From positions 117,867,140-117,931,139 of the forward strand of contig NC_081410.1 of assembly GCF_030272615.1 (NCBI RefSeq): a DNA stretch of 64,000 nt, read 5' to 3'. Positions within the stretch are counted from its first letter, which is position 1. Each line of letters starts with the position of its first letter. Origin of the DNA: Cryptomeria japonica (Eukaryota > Streptophyta > Pinopsida > Cupressales > Cupressaceae). Positions 23,401 to 35,095 of the stretch are shown piece after piece. Both the position numbers and the translations under genes were made by a program. The notes beneath the pieces were generated by a model, which saw nothing but the letters and a program-made list of their open reading frames with translations, had not been told where the DNA came from and did not search any database.

Positions 23401-23912
23401 CCTCTCACCATCAAAGATCCATATTAGATGGCTAAAAACATTGAGACTAATGAGAAGGGATTGAAAAAGTGCCAATTATAGGGGAGTTGAGACCACATTA
23501 TGATGATATGATTAAATCCAATATGCTTCCTATCAAAGATAAGCTGGATAAATTTAATGAAACTTTCGAAAGAGTTGAGCTATAAAGTGGCCAAAAATGA
23601 GAAATGAATCTCTCATGATAGTCAAGTTCATTCAAGACAAGAGAGTCCAATGAATTTACCATATATATCTTATAAGAATGAAAAACAATTAAAGACATAA
23701 GCAATTTGTGTCAAAGAAGACGATCAATTTTTTTTTACCAAAGTCTGTTTATTAATTAAAAGGATATAATGTAAACTTTATTGAAGAAATTCCTTGGTGT
23801 GAAGCATGTCAAATCCCATACTTCTACTGAAGTACGTTGTTGATTTAGTTATGGTGGAAGGTGAAATAGATTATGAGGATTGTGCCAAAGAAGAAACATA
23901 AAACAACAGTAC
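20091..23912 (+). repeat. Tandem duplication unit A (3.8 kb)
   Basis: Begins caaccaggtgcgactttggc and ends aaagaagaaacataaaacaa. The next base starts a second copy of the same unit. Matching blocks with copy B include 20,660-20,800 with 32,370-32,510, 21,100-22,830 with 32,930-35,080, and 23,065-23,900 with 39,950-40,755. Copy B lacks about 225 bp present here at 20,272-20,495 and about 220 bp at 22,845-23,062. Apart from a TPR-like scrap and a gag-like relic it is non-coding. Confidence 0.85.
22860..23900 (+). pseudogene. Old retroelement gag-like relic (copy A)
   Basis: Short in-frame stretches on the plus strand recall the conserved retrotransposon gag domain: LDYTTREWYKGLTKQSI, then FNIFKKQYRDIVHLR and IYEFTNITNG. 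The W-Y-x-G-L followed by F-x-K-Q-Y pattern fits a Retrotrans_gag fold. Stops and frame changes are frequent. The same relic recurs in copy B from 39,949, where further pol-like blocks follow. Assignment to Ty3/gypsy is tentative. Confidence 0.4.
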
Positions 23913-24000
23913 CAACCAGGTGCAATTTTGGCTTCTGCTAAAAGTACCAATGAGCTTAAAAGCAATGAATTCAAACAATATCTACAATCCTCACCCTTCC

Positions 24001-24775
24001 TGGTGCAGTCACCAATTAGGAGGGACCTCAAAGAGATAAATCTGAACCGAGTAGCAAGAGTAAACACAACTAAAGCAAGACAAGATGATGGAGGCAATGC
24101 AAAACTGAATGAATTAAATCATGAAAACTGATTACAAACGGTCGGTAACATCCGGGCTACAAGGTTCGGCTCACTAACTTGCTACAAACATGCTCAATTA
24201 CAAAATCGGTCAACTTCGGACCTCTAAATCCTAACATATGTCTTCTATTTTCTTTTTGATGATTTAGGATGCTAAATTACATTAATTTATATGGTCTAGA
24301 GGGATCCGGTCAGCCCAAGAAGAATCAAACAATGATGAACATGATAAAACATGTAAAACCACCAGGTCGGCCTCCGCCAAAGATAATCCTTCGAAAAATC
24401 CAAAGGATGAAGTGCAGATCAAAGTGAAGGTTGGCCACACACCAAGGAACATTGGAATCCATGAACTGGGGCTCTGCAAGCTACAAAAAGGATCCGCAAG
24501 ATTCTCCAATAGAAAATAGGTCTAAGCGGTTCTGAGGTTCTAAGCCAGAAAATTGTCTCGGAATCCAGAAGTGATAACTTGTCGAAAAATGATCCAAACG
24601 TCCCTCAATTTTGGAATAAGGAATATAATCATGTTCACAAGAAAAATCCAGCTCCGGTGAGCAAATGCAAGAAAATGTAGAAAGAAATTTTGAAACTACA
24701 AAACATGAACAAACTGAAAAGGAAATGTTTTTGGTTGATACAAGATTGTGAAGAAGCAGGGATGCTCTTGCATCA
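24001..24775 (-). repeat. Gypsy 3' LTR (775 bp)
   Basis: Plus-strand sequence runs from tggtgcagtcacc to gcatca and matches 31317-32100 throughout. No clear purine tract adjoins it internally; the neighbouring minus-strand sequence is accctggatgtc. Open frames 24282-24509 and 24481-24927 lie in or across the LTR and are not genes. Confidence 0.95.
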
Positions 24776-24806
24776 GACATCCAGGGTTGTTGAAAAGGTG
24801 AGTCCC

Positions 24807-26110
24807 TCACTTTGCTGGGGTTAGAGGAAAACCAAGACAGACCACCTCTACCTGAGAAATCCAATTTGAATCTCCAATGGGTCCGCCTTTCCATTTCACA
24901 AGACACTCCTTGTACTGACTGCTCCAAGTATTACGCCCAATCCTACTATCCAAAATATTTTCAATCTGCTCTAGTTCCATCTGGGGCAACTGTTTCTCCA
25001 AGTCTGCAATATTGTCTTCACTGAATACTGATTCATAGTACTGATGTAGGTCTGCAATGTTGAATATAGGTGAAATATTCAAATTATCTGGAAGCTCTGC
25101 TTCATATGTATTTATGGAACTGAATTTCTTCAAGATCTTACAAGGTCCAAACTTCCTCATCTGCAACTTGTTATAGGTTCCAACTGGAAATCTTTCTTTT
25201 CTTAGATACACCATCACTTCATCACCAATTTCAAATTCCTTATGTCTTCTCTTCTCATCTTCCTTCTCCTTATACTTGTTGTTCATATCCTCCAAATGCT
25301 TCTTAACCTGAGTATGTAAGGTCGTCATGTGATCTTTAAATTATTCTACCTCAACACTCCTCTTTCCTTCATTACTGATATCTCTCAATCCAATATACCT
25401 CTAGGGTGTGCTCCGGTAACAATCTCAAAAGGTGTCCTTCCAGTCCTTCCAGTACTTCTGTTCACCAAATTATTGTATGCAAACTTTGCTTGTGTAAGAA
25501 TCAAGTCCCAACTTCTAGTCTTCTCTCCAACTTAGCATCTCAACAAATTTCCCAAATTCCGGTTTACTACCTCTGTCTATCCATTAGTTTGTGGGTGAAA
25601 AGTAGAATTGAATTTCAGATCTGTCTTTATCTTCTTCCAAAGTGTTCTAAAGAAATAACCAACAAACTTAGTGTCTCGATATGAAACTATGCTCTTAGGT
25701 AATCCATGTAATCTCACAACCTCCTTTAAAAATAAGTCAACTACATGCACTGCATTTGATGTCTTCTTACAAGGTATGAAATGAGCCATCTTTGAGAATC
25801 TATCCACCACCAAAAATATAGAATCATTCCCTCTCTATTTCTTAGGTAATCCAAGTATGAAATCCATGCTTATATCCTCCCAAGGTCTCTCTGGTACTGT
25901 CAAAGGTTTATACAATCCCACATTTTGACTACTGCCTTTTGCAATTTGACAAATTGTACAACTCTGCACAAATTTCCTAACATCCTTATGAATTTGAGGC
26001 CAAAAGTAATGTTCACTCACCAATGCTATTGTTTTGTCAACACCAAAGTGTCCGACTAATCCTCCACTATGCTTCTCCTTTATGAGATTCTCCCTCATAA
26101 AACTCTTAGG
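24807..26110 (-). pseudogene. Gypsy integrase with chromodomain
   Basis: Minus strand. Zinc-binding HHCC region: HSGGLVGHFGVDKT and CTICQIAKG at about 26,070-25,940. Catalytic core: [42 protein letters not shown] and FHPQTNG. Between about 25,577 and 25,330 there are stops and a frame change. The C-terminal frame 25328-24807 carries the GPY/F-like [11 protein letters not shown] and then [26 protein letters not shown], which is a chromodomain (aromatic and KWKG core visible). Chromodomains direct integration of this gypsy branch toward particular chromatin. Stops lie at about 25,575 and 25,833; the core acidic residues appear present. Confidence 0.88.
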
Positions 26111-27472
26111 TATACACAACTGAATTCCTTTGAATAACATCCCATCCCGAATGAAATAATCCAACCACTTACTTATGTCCACCATAACTAGTTCTCTACA
26201 TGCTTTCCAAGGTTCTACAAAATTCAGGTCATCATCATACAAGGTCTTCAACTCCTCAAATCCTAATACTGTCACTCTCATCTCAGTTAGCAAATTCCTT
26301 CTTCTACTTAATGCATCAACAACTTTGTTTGATTTCCCACTTCTATGCTTCAACACAAAGGTGTAACTCTGCAAAAATTCTACCCATCTCATATGTCTCT
26401 GATTTAACTTACTCTGACTATTCAAATACTGTAAGGCTTGATGATCAGTATACAAGACAAACTCCTTAGGCAATAGGTAATGTCTCCACTTCTTCAAGGC
26501 TTGAACTATGGCATAAAATTCCTGATCATACACCAAATATCTCCTTCTTGCATCATTCAACTTCTCACTGAAATAAGCTACTGCTCTCCCTTCCTAAATT
26601 AACACGGCTCCAATTATATTCCCACTTGCATCATTGTCTACTTGAAATACTTTGTTGAAATCCAGTAAAGCTAACACAAGCTGCTTAGTGACCTTTTGCT
26701 TCAATAATTCAAAACTCTTGTTTGCTTCACCTGCCCATTTGAATTATTTCCTATCTCCTCCCATTGTCTCAGTCATAGGGATGCAAACTGAACAAAAATT
26801 TCTGATAAACTTCTGGTAGAAACTAGCCAATCCATGAAGTGATCTTACCTCTCCAATGCTTTCCGGTGTAGGCCATTCAACAATTTCTCTTACCTTCTCA
26901 GGATCAATCTTCAATCCATCCTAAGATATTACAAATCCCAAATAGACCAACTCTTCCTTCATGAAAGTAAATTTCTTAAGATTTATCAACAACTTCTCTT
27001 CTCTCAACCTCTACAAAACCTGTCTTAAATGCAACAAATGCTCTTCTTTTGTCTTACTAAAAATCAGAATATCATCCAAATATACAATAACAAACTTACC
27101 CAATAATTTCTTCAATACCTCATTCATCAATCTTGTGAAAGTACTTGGTACATTAGTCAACCCAAAAGGCATCACCAACCATTCATACAATCCCTCATTT
27201 GTCTTGATTGTTGTCTTCCACTCATCTCCTTCTCTGATTCTGATTTGATGATATCCACTCTTCAAGTCTATCTTTGTGTAGTATTTAGCTCCACTCAAAC
27301 AATCCATTATGTCATCCATCCTAGGTAAAGGAAATCGGTACTTCACTGTGATCTTGTTTATTGCTTTGAAATCGGTACACATTCTCCATACTCCATTCTT
27401 CTTAGGTGCTAACACTACTGGTATTGCACAAGGACTTAGACTTTCTCTGATTAAACCTTTCTTCAACAATTC
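26111..27472 (-). pseudogene. Gypsy reverse transcriptase-RNase H
   Basis: Minus strand, in the same frame as the protease upstream. RT motifs: [50 protein letters not shown]-like block written here as [28 protein letters not shown] and [14 protein letters not shown] with catalytic YLDD. RNase H motifs: RRYLVYDQEFYAIVQALKKW, LYTDHQALQYL and LNQRHMRWVEFLQ, KVVDALSRR. In-frame stops break it at 27011-27013 and three more times between there and 26,561, but I see no frameshift in this stretch. First half intact from 27469 to 27011. Confidence 0.93.
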
Positions 27473-28254
27473 CTACACTTGTCTATTCAACTCTTCATTA
27501 TTTGTCGGTGTCATCCCGTGTGTAGCTTTGTTAAGTAAACTCGCCCCGGGAATCAGGTCCATGCAATGACTGATACTCCTCACAGGTGGTAATCCATCAG
27601 GCACATTATCTGAAATGATGTCCTCATACTCTGTCAACAATTCCTTTATCTCTTTCGGTTGTTCTTCATCATGCTCTGGATTCTCAGTCTTCTTAGGAAC
27701 TAAGGAAAAACACACATTCTCATGTCTCATTCCATCTAGAAATTTCCTTCCATCCACCAAATAGATTTTAGCATTTGTATAGACTTCACTCTTCAAAGGC
27801 TCCTCCAAGGGTAACAAGGTTTGTTTCATCCCATTTTCTACAATAGTGTATATATTCTTTCTCCCATCATGTATTGCCTGTCTATCAAACTGCGAAGGTC
27901 TACCCAACAAAAGGTGACAAATGTCCATAGGCATAATATCACACAAAACTTCATCATGATAATTTCCGATTTTCAATTTCACCAAGAATTTATCACTTAC
28001 TAACAACTTTTGATCATCCTGAATCCATGCTATCTGATAAGGCTTAGGGTGTTTCAATCTTTCCAACTTCAATTTATTCACCATTTCTTTTGAAACAAGA
28101 TTATCTGAACTACCACTATCAATAACAACTTTACAACACTTACTAGATACCTTACATCTGGTCTTGAACAAATTTCTCCTCTGCAAGGGTTCTTTGTCCT
28201 CTCTTGTATGACACAAAACTCTCCTCATCATTAACAGTTTGCCATCTTCCAGTT
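27473..28254 (-). pseudogene. Gypsy aspartic protease and linker
   Basis: Minus strand frame ending at TAG 27473-27475. Contains KCCKVVIDSGSSDNLVSKEM with the protease DSGS, then FLVKLKIGNYHDEVLCDIMP and CHLLLGRPSQFDRQ. Downstream is an acidic linker before RT that includes DNVPDGLPPVRSISHCMDLIPG, a typical gypsy sequence just before RT. The frame is open for 252 codons. Its upstream end is interrupted at 28255 by a solo LTR that separates it from gag. Confidence 0.92.
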
Positions 28255-28758
28255 TGTTAGTTGATCCGGTGGGGCTTTTTGTGAGATTTTTCCAAGATCA
28301 AGAGCTCAATGAAATGTACAAAATAGAGACATGATATGGGACAAGAATAAACTGTATTCTCATCAATAGAAAATGATCAATAACAATGATTCAATTGTTA
28401 CATACAATGTAGATGAGCCTGCTTATATAGGCAAGGCTAGGGATATGTGAGCACACAAACATGACATGTGGCTCAATAAGAAACAAGGGTAGGTAGGAAA
28501 TAGGTGTGGGTAGGTAGGAGAAATAATATAATAGTCCACATGAGGTGGATCACCCACTGAATGTGGAGTGTAACAACAAGAGTGGAGTGTAACAACAAGA
28601 TCAACACCATAAAAGGTGGAATTTCTCCTACACACACTATCCCAATGTGGCACAAACACCCAAGTGTCTCATACCCAAACTACTATGAAAATGCATTATC
28701 CTAAGTAAACTTAAGTAAGTGTAATAATATCCATGATGAATAATTATTTACACCAACA
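28255..28758 (-). mobile_element. Solo LTR nested in gypsy gag-pol
   Basis: On the minus strand it starts TGTTGGTGTAAATAATTATT and ends ggatcaactaaca, so the ends are TGTTRG-type inverted repeats. It has a TATA box (gcctatataagcagg) at about 28,420-28,430 and a tail with cattgttattgatca. It splits gag (zinc knuckle side, from 28759) from protease (from 28254). Flanking 5-mers do not match (agttt, ctttc), so the duplication is decayed or the solo LTR arose by recombination between copies. Overlapping open frames at 28423-28659 are not genes. Confidence 0.75.
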
Positions 28759-29832
28759 CTTTCTTCCACCAGTGTTGTTCTCCCAGTGTTTTCTGTCCTT
28801 CGCATGATGTCCTTCGCCTCCACACTTAAAGCAAGTTCCTCTAAACACTTTCTTATCTTGGCTTCTGTCATCTTTTCCAAAACTTTCATTCTGGTAACCA
28901 TCAGGTTCTCTCCTCTGGTAGAAATTTATGTCATCCTTTCAATATGAACTACCATCTTTGCTTACTTCCTTGTCCTTGTTCTGATCTATATAGGTTACTC
29001 TTCCTCCGAATTATCCTCTTTCTCCTTGAAATATTCCTCGGAAAAACCTTCCACCTCTACCTCTCTGTCTCTGCTCATGTCTTTTGTTCAACTTCTCTTA
29101 TGCTTTCAAGGCACATTGGTAAGCTTCTTCAACACTCTGCAACTTGATCAAATTGAGTTTGTCTTGTATAGACATCTATAATCCTTTCAAATATCTCACA
29201 ACTTGTTAAACCTCATCATCGACATGTCCGGATCTAATATTTAACTTGTAGAATGCTTCGGTATACTCCTTCACACTGGATTCTTTCTGCTTCAAGTTCT
29301 GCAACTTCTGGAACATATTTACTTGGTAATCAGCTAGCACAAACTTTGATTTTAACTTGACAACCATACGATCCCATGACTTGATCTTCTCTTTACCTCT
29401 TCTCTATCTATTAACCTGCAAATGTTCCCACCAAAGAGATGAATGGCCTTTCAATCGGGTACATGCATATTTAACCTTTATTTTTTCTGTGGTGTTCTCA
29501 AAATCAAAAAACTTTTCCATCTCTGAGATCCAATCCATTAATTCAGTTGAATCCAACTTTCCATCATACTCCAGTGGGATAAAATGTGGTTTAGTGTTTT
29601 CTCTACTCAAAACCTTCAGGAACCTCTCTTCATCTGGATCAATCGCCGGTGGATTTGCTACTTGTTTTGTCGGTGCTTCTTCTTCTTTATCTTTTCTCAC
29701 ATCTTCAATGTGTCAACCTCTTCTCTGGGTCTCAATAGCTTCCAATCGGGCTGCAATTCCTCTCAACATTTCCATTACAGTAGGGTCTACATTCCCACGC
29801 GCTCCACCATTCCTATTTTCTCTTTGCCCCAT
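28759..29832 (-). pseudogene. Gypsy gag
   Basis: ATG at 29830-29832 opens MGQRENRNGGARGNVDPTVM. Codon 40 is TGA (29713-29715); the frame continues through PPAIDPDEERFLKVLSREN, YDGKLDSTELMDWISEMEKF and RLKGHSSLWWEHLQ, the conserved gag core, to a stop at 29404. The remainder toward 28,760 is shifted and interrupted. A zinc knuckle reads CFKCGGEGHHAKDR at about 28,845: the expected final Cys is Arg. Gag forms the particle and binds RNA. Downstream coding resumes after the solo LTR. Confidence 0.85.
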
Positions 29833-29853
29833 CTTTATGCTAGTCCTCTGTAG

Positions 29854-31223
29854 TGTTGGCATTTGCATGAAGATTGCATTAATGATATGTTATCTTGTCA
29901 TTGATGTCAATTAACCGGTAATGATATTGATGATATTGTTGTAATATTTTTACTGTAACTGGTAGGAAGAATTTGTGGAGTGAACCGGTAACCGGTGTAA
30001 ACCTTATCTATTGATGTAACTGGTAAACCCTACCTGTTGTTTTTGATAAACCCTAACCGATTAAGTTTGGTGAATTGGTTATATTGGTTTATGATCTGAT
30101 GATGAGCGGTAATGATTATGATATGTATGATTATTGTATGAAGATAATTTTAAGAGATTTTGGCGAGTTGGTGTAACAATTTTTGTCTAGGGAATGAGCA
30201 AATGTATTGCATCTAATGCAAAGTGCGTAATGAGTTACTAAGTTTGATGAAGCGGTGATCAAGGAGCGATCAAGGTTTTCTTGGTTGATGTGCAAATATT
30301 GCTATGTAATCCAATGGTCATACTTGAACCAATTTGTTTGTAATCTCTATGAGAATTAGGTTTTTGTTGTGTTACCGACCTGATTGATTTGTTTATAAGG
30401 TCGATGAAGTTGTTTATTTTAATGAGTTGGCAAAGAGTGAACACAAATCAGTTGAGTGTGTGGTTGTTGAACCATATGATGTATCTGCAGTTTGAGTAAA
30501 GGCAGATAGGAGCATGAAATGGATCTGATCAAGAAAGTGTAGTGCTATTCAGACAGATCAACACACTCCTTTTGTTTTCTAACAATTACAACATAATTGA
30601 AATCCCCTAACTGGGTAAGCTCTAACAAGCTTGGTGCTATTCAAATCCTCTAACAAGGTGATCCATTAGCTTGGATTTTCAAATACTCTATTGAAGTTAC
30701 TCCTTACTGGGTATTGCTTCTAACAAGGCATTTGTAGTCAATCCCTTAACTGGGTGATTCCTAACGGGATCAGTTCTTAACAGGACTTTTTTTAAAGCTT
30801 TAACAATCTAGGCTCCTAACAGGGTGAACTTCATAAGAGTTCAGATAGTTATCTTGTGAGTCTTATCTCACCATGGTTTTTACCTATTTGGGTTTCCACG
30901 TCAAAAAATATGTGTCAAGTGGTGTATTTTTTTTGTGGTTATGTTTTCATGGTTGATTTACTTAACTACTTAACTACTTTGATAAGTCATGATAACCGGA
31001 AGTATTGAGAAATGAAGAAGTTGTTTATTGTTAATTGGTTGTAATAGTCAACCGGTTTATCTTTTGAGTTTTTATCTTGACAGAGGTATTACATTGTTAG
31101 TTCTAAGTTTACTTTGAGAGATTGATTTTTGAGATTGGTGAAGTTTGTATTAGTTTTTCTATCTACTGATTCATCCCCCCTCTCAGTAGTTGACCAGATA
31201 CTTATTCTTTCATCATACCATCA
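29854..31223 (+). mobile_element. Putative solo LTR in gypsy leader
   Basis: Lies between the gypsy gag start and its PBS, a region that should be short leader. Begins TGTTGGCATTTGC and may end at ccatca (31223), giving imperfect target duplications tgtag (29849-29853) and tgcag (31224-31228). It is rich in accggt motifs at 29,915-30,120, has repeated ctaac[at]gggt blocks at 30,590-30,840, and a C-rich end (tcatcccccctctcagtagt). No protein is evident. An alternative is a non-LTR insertion or old leader sequence. Confidence 0.5.
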
Positions 31224-31300
31224 TGCAGCTCTAGGTCAGATCCATAATCTGCCACCCCACAACAAAATCTTCAGGACAACACAATATCCAGAATGAAATA

Positions 31301-31314
31301 TCGCTCTGATACCA
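31301..31314 (-). other. Gypsy primer binding site
   Basis: On the minus strand tggtatcagagcga lies two bases after the 5' LTR end, complementary to initiator methionine tRNA. Confidence 0.93.
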
Positions 31315-31316
31315 CT

Positions 31317-32100
31317 TGGTGTAGTCACCAGTTAGGAGGGACCTCAAAGAGATCAATCTGGACCAGTCAGCAAGAGTAAACACAATGAAATCAAGACAAG
31401 ATGATGGAGGCAATGCAAAACTGAATGAATTAAATCATGAAAACTGATTACAAGTGGCCAGTAACATCCGCACTACAAGATTTGACTCATTGGCCTACTA
31501 CAAACATGCTCAATTACATAATTGGTCAACATCAGAGCTCTAAATCCCAAGATATGTCTTCTATTTTCTTTCTGATGATTTAGGATGCTATATTACATTG
31601 ATTTATATGGTCTAGAGGGATCTAGTTGGCCCAAGAAGAATCAAACAACGATGAACATGATAAAATGTGTAAAAGCACCAGGTTAGCCCCTGCCAAAGAG
31701 AGTCCTCCAGAAAATCCAAAGGATGAGGTGCAGATCAAAGGGAAGGTTAGCCATATGCCAAGGAACATTGGAATCCATGAACTGGGTCTTTTCAAGCTAC
31801 GGAAAGGATGGGCAAGGTTCTCCAATAGAAAATAGGTCCAAGCGGTTCTGGGGTTCTAAGCCAGAAAACTATCTCGGAATCCGAAAGTGATAACTTGCCA
31901 GAAAATGATCCAAACGTCCTGCAATTTTGGAATAAGGAAGATAATCATGTTAACAAGCAAAATCTAGCTCCGCAAGATTCGGTGAGCAAATGCACGAAAA
32001 TGTAGAAAGAAATGTTGAAACTACAAAACATGAACAAACTGAAAAGGAAATGTTTTTGGTTGATGCAAGATTGCCAAGAACCGGGGATTCTCATGCATCA
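31317..32100 (-). repeat. Gypsy 5' LTR (784 bp)
   Basis: Plus-strand tggtgtagtcacc to catgcatca, matching the 3' LTR at 24001-24775 with scattered substitutions and small indels. Followed by the TSD cttcc at 32101-32105. Confidence 0.95.
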
Positions 32101-33310
32101 CTTCCATTTGCACTTGGTTTATTTTGGTAAAACACAAGCATTTTTAGAGACTAACCAGAATGAAAAAGCCCTTTGCAATGCAATCATGGCTTTGAAGTCT
32201 TATAAAATTTATGATCTTATCTTTGCAAGGAATTTTGATAATGATGTTTGCAGTTTGTCTAGTTTTTCTCCCCAGTTCATCCATTTGTCATTATGTTTCA
32301 TCTATATAATTTTTATTCTAGTAGCTCTATTCCTTCATAATTAGTTTGGGCCAACCATGGTTTTCCACACTTTGAATCTTTTATAGATAACTTAATAGTT
32401 GGACCATTGCTAGTGCATCCCAAGGGGAAAGTACCCATCTCAATCAATAAAATTTTATACGAAATAGCAGTCTTAATTTTGAGGCTACTTATGATTAGAT
32501 GCTTCTAGATTCTTTCAACTTGTCTCCATTTCTAATTTGACATGTTGTTGTCCTAAATTCACATATGTAGAAAACCATTAGAGTAACAAGTAAGCTAAAA
32601 AGGTCTCTTGGTTTTCATTCTCATAACTTTGCATTTCTACATCTATTTTGTAGGGTGTATAATGCTTTTCAACCTATTTGAATTATTTTTGCTTTGCATG
32701 TTTCTCAATTGAGCTTCTTGTGGAAATCAAGCTTGAGATATTCGTACTCATCCACTACTTCCAACGAGTTGTCTTCAAAGAGAGTTAATTTGGGGGAAAT
32801 AAACCCATGGAGAAAGGCTTGACAATTTTCTATTTGGAGAATACTTATATTGGAAATATGGAGATGTGAGATCGTATATTGTATGCTATGAGAAAGACAA
32901 TTTATGGAACGGATTCAAATTTGAATGCGTTTATTAATTAATTGAAATGCACATTTGATCATATTTATTAACCGATTGTAATTTAGATATAACATGATTT
33001 TTAACTAATAAGAATATAATCAAAGGTGCCTTTAGAGTCTTGGATAGTGAATATAGAGTCAAATTCACTTGAGATATCTTTGTTTATACTTGTAGATAAT
33101 TGGTAAGTACCAAAATTATGTGCCACAAAGTCATGTCGTTGACATTCTTTAACACGTACTTATACTGGTGAATCCTAGAAAATGTCCTCTATTATCCTTT
33201 ATTAATATTTTTTGTCTCAACATCTTGGAATTGTTCCTCATTGTCTTGAATCAACTATTTTTTTGCGCTAATGTTTTATAAATGTGGGGACTGTGTAAGG
33301 ATGGCTAGTT

Positions 33311-33646
33311 TTTTATTAAGGCAAAAACAGGTTTTGAAGGGACTCAAAACCCTTTAACAATAAAGCACAGATAAGTCTAGACTTAACAAGGCATTAAGCC
33401 GTAAAGACCACAAAATCCAAACAACCTCATAGAACATCATTAAGACTCAATACAATGAAGGAGCATGAGCTAAACAAACTAGAATAACAACAACCAGAAA
33501 CCAACATATAAAATTAGACAACAAAACCAGAATCAGAACCTACACATGGACAACAAAATACCAACACTAGTCCAACAGTTTCATAGACTGAGCCATCTCT
33601 TTTTCACTCTCAATCATGGCGTCAGTGATCTTCTTAAGCTTCTACA
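33311..33646 (-). mobile_element. 5'-truncated LINE 3' end
   Basis: Present in unit B only. It is flanked by 15-bp direct repeats taaggatggctagtt (33296-33310 and 33647-33661); unit A has a single diverged copy near 21,466. On the minus strand the insert ends ttgccttaataaaaaa, an A-rich tail, and its start encodes KLKKITDAMIESEKEMAQSM before a TAG, followed by T-rich untranslated-like sequence. Long variable TSD, A tail and 5' truncation are the signature of target-primed LINE insertion. The family is not identified. Confidence 0.8.
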
Positions 33647-35095
33647 TAAGGATGGCTAGTTGTATTGGTGCAATCAAATTCAATTTTTTTTAAAAATTAA
33701 AATGAATTAAAAAGTATTTCATTGTTTTCTTTTGTGGGCCTTCACACCACACTCAACACTCAATTAGTATAAGAACAGTCACTTTTTCATTCCAATTTAT
33801 TTTTACATGCAGATATAAATTGTTGTCAAGTTGGAGAAAAAAATAATTTTTGAACAAGGTTTCAAGGTGTAGATGGATAGATCAAAACTATGACAATATT
33901 AGTGAATAGTGACTATTGAGATAGCAAAACAAGTATTAAAGGTAAGTAGTTCTTTCCTTTGTTTTTTTTCTTTTCTTTTCAAAGGTTTAAGGAAGAAATA
34001 TTTGATTTTTTTAATTTGCAATTTGTACTTACAATTTTCTTTTCACAAAACAATATGAGTAACAATAATAATGATAGTAAACACAAAATGGAAGAAAGAA
34101 ATGTTAGATTTTTAACCTTAGTTGACCTTAAAGTGTAAGAGTGTTTTGGGTGAAGGAGAACAACCACAACCCATTTGAGTGCCCTTCCACCATCTTGAAA
34201 ATTTATGTAAAGGGTTCTTTCAATTTCAAAAAATCTCTTCTCAAATTTGTGACAATTGTAGACAAACAAACAAAAAAATTAAGGAGGGAGTTAGGTTATA
34301 AATCTTGGCAAGTTCTAGTCAAGTTCTTAGTTTTCTTCTATCTTTATATTCACTTACAAGTTTTGGAGCACACTTTTGCTTTGGTGATATTTTGTGGAAC
34401 CAAATTTACAATGTATTAAAATTTTGTCCTTATTTATAAGTGGGTTGGTGGCTCTATGAAAATAACTTAGAAAAACTAAAAAGATGCATCGAAGAGGTAA
34501 TCAAGGAAAATTTTGACTTGAAATTGACCTCAAAGGTGGAAGTGAAAAATACAAGATAATGACATAGGATGCAAGTAATCCTCTTAAACCTTGTCAAAAT
34601 AACTTTGAGGCAAGTACATCTAGAATAACATATTACTTAGTTGATGATGTATATTTTTTTTGATAAATCACATATAAATGATTAAGTGGGTGGTTCTAAT
34701 TTCCAAAGATTAATTTATAAAAGAATCAAATCTAGGGATGGGAATTTTAAAAATGATAGAGAACATAAGTCTTGGAATTACCTAGTTCTCCTCAATCTCA
34801 TTCTAGACCTTTTGCCCCTATCCTTAGGGTTAACCTTAAAAGTCAAAACCTTATGAACTAAGAAGAAAATGATGTCAATGAGGAAGAAGGATTGTGTGAT
34901 ATTGAATTGTTGTATTAGAATGCCTAGCTTGAGGTGGAAACAGAGCTTAATCTGCTTGAAGAAGAGATTGGATTAGAAGTAGTAGAAGACTTCAAACTAG
35001 AAGAAGCCATATTCAAGTATTGAACTAAGTGATAAATTAAAAAAATAGGTCATGAAAGAATGAATATGATGGATCACGGAAACACAAGAATAATT

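Larger units (their letters stand above)
24001..32100 (-). mobile_element. Ty3/gypsy chromovirus-type retrotransposon
   Basis: An 8.1-kb minus-strand element bounded by LTRs 24001-24775 and 31317-32100 and by perfect 5-bp target duplications cttcc (23996-24000, 32101-32105). Unit A at about 20,172-20,180 has one cttcc at the matching place, which is the empty site. Order gag, protease, RT, RNase H, integrase, chromodomain. At least two more LTR-type insertions lie inside it (28255-28758; 29854-31223). The pol frame holds multiple in-frame stops and one frame change, so the element is dead. Confidence 0.95.

Noticed and set aside
31301-31314. tRNA-like tggtatcagagc sequences considered as tRNA genes
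   Set aside because: They are primer binding sites next to LTRs; no cloverleaf surrounds them here or at 18824 and 53077.
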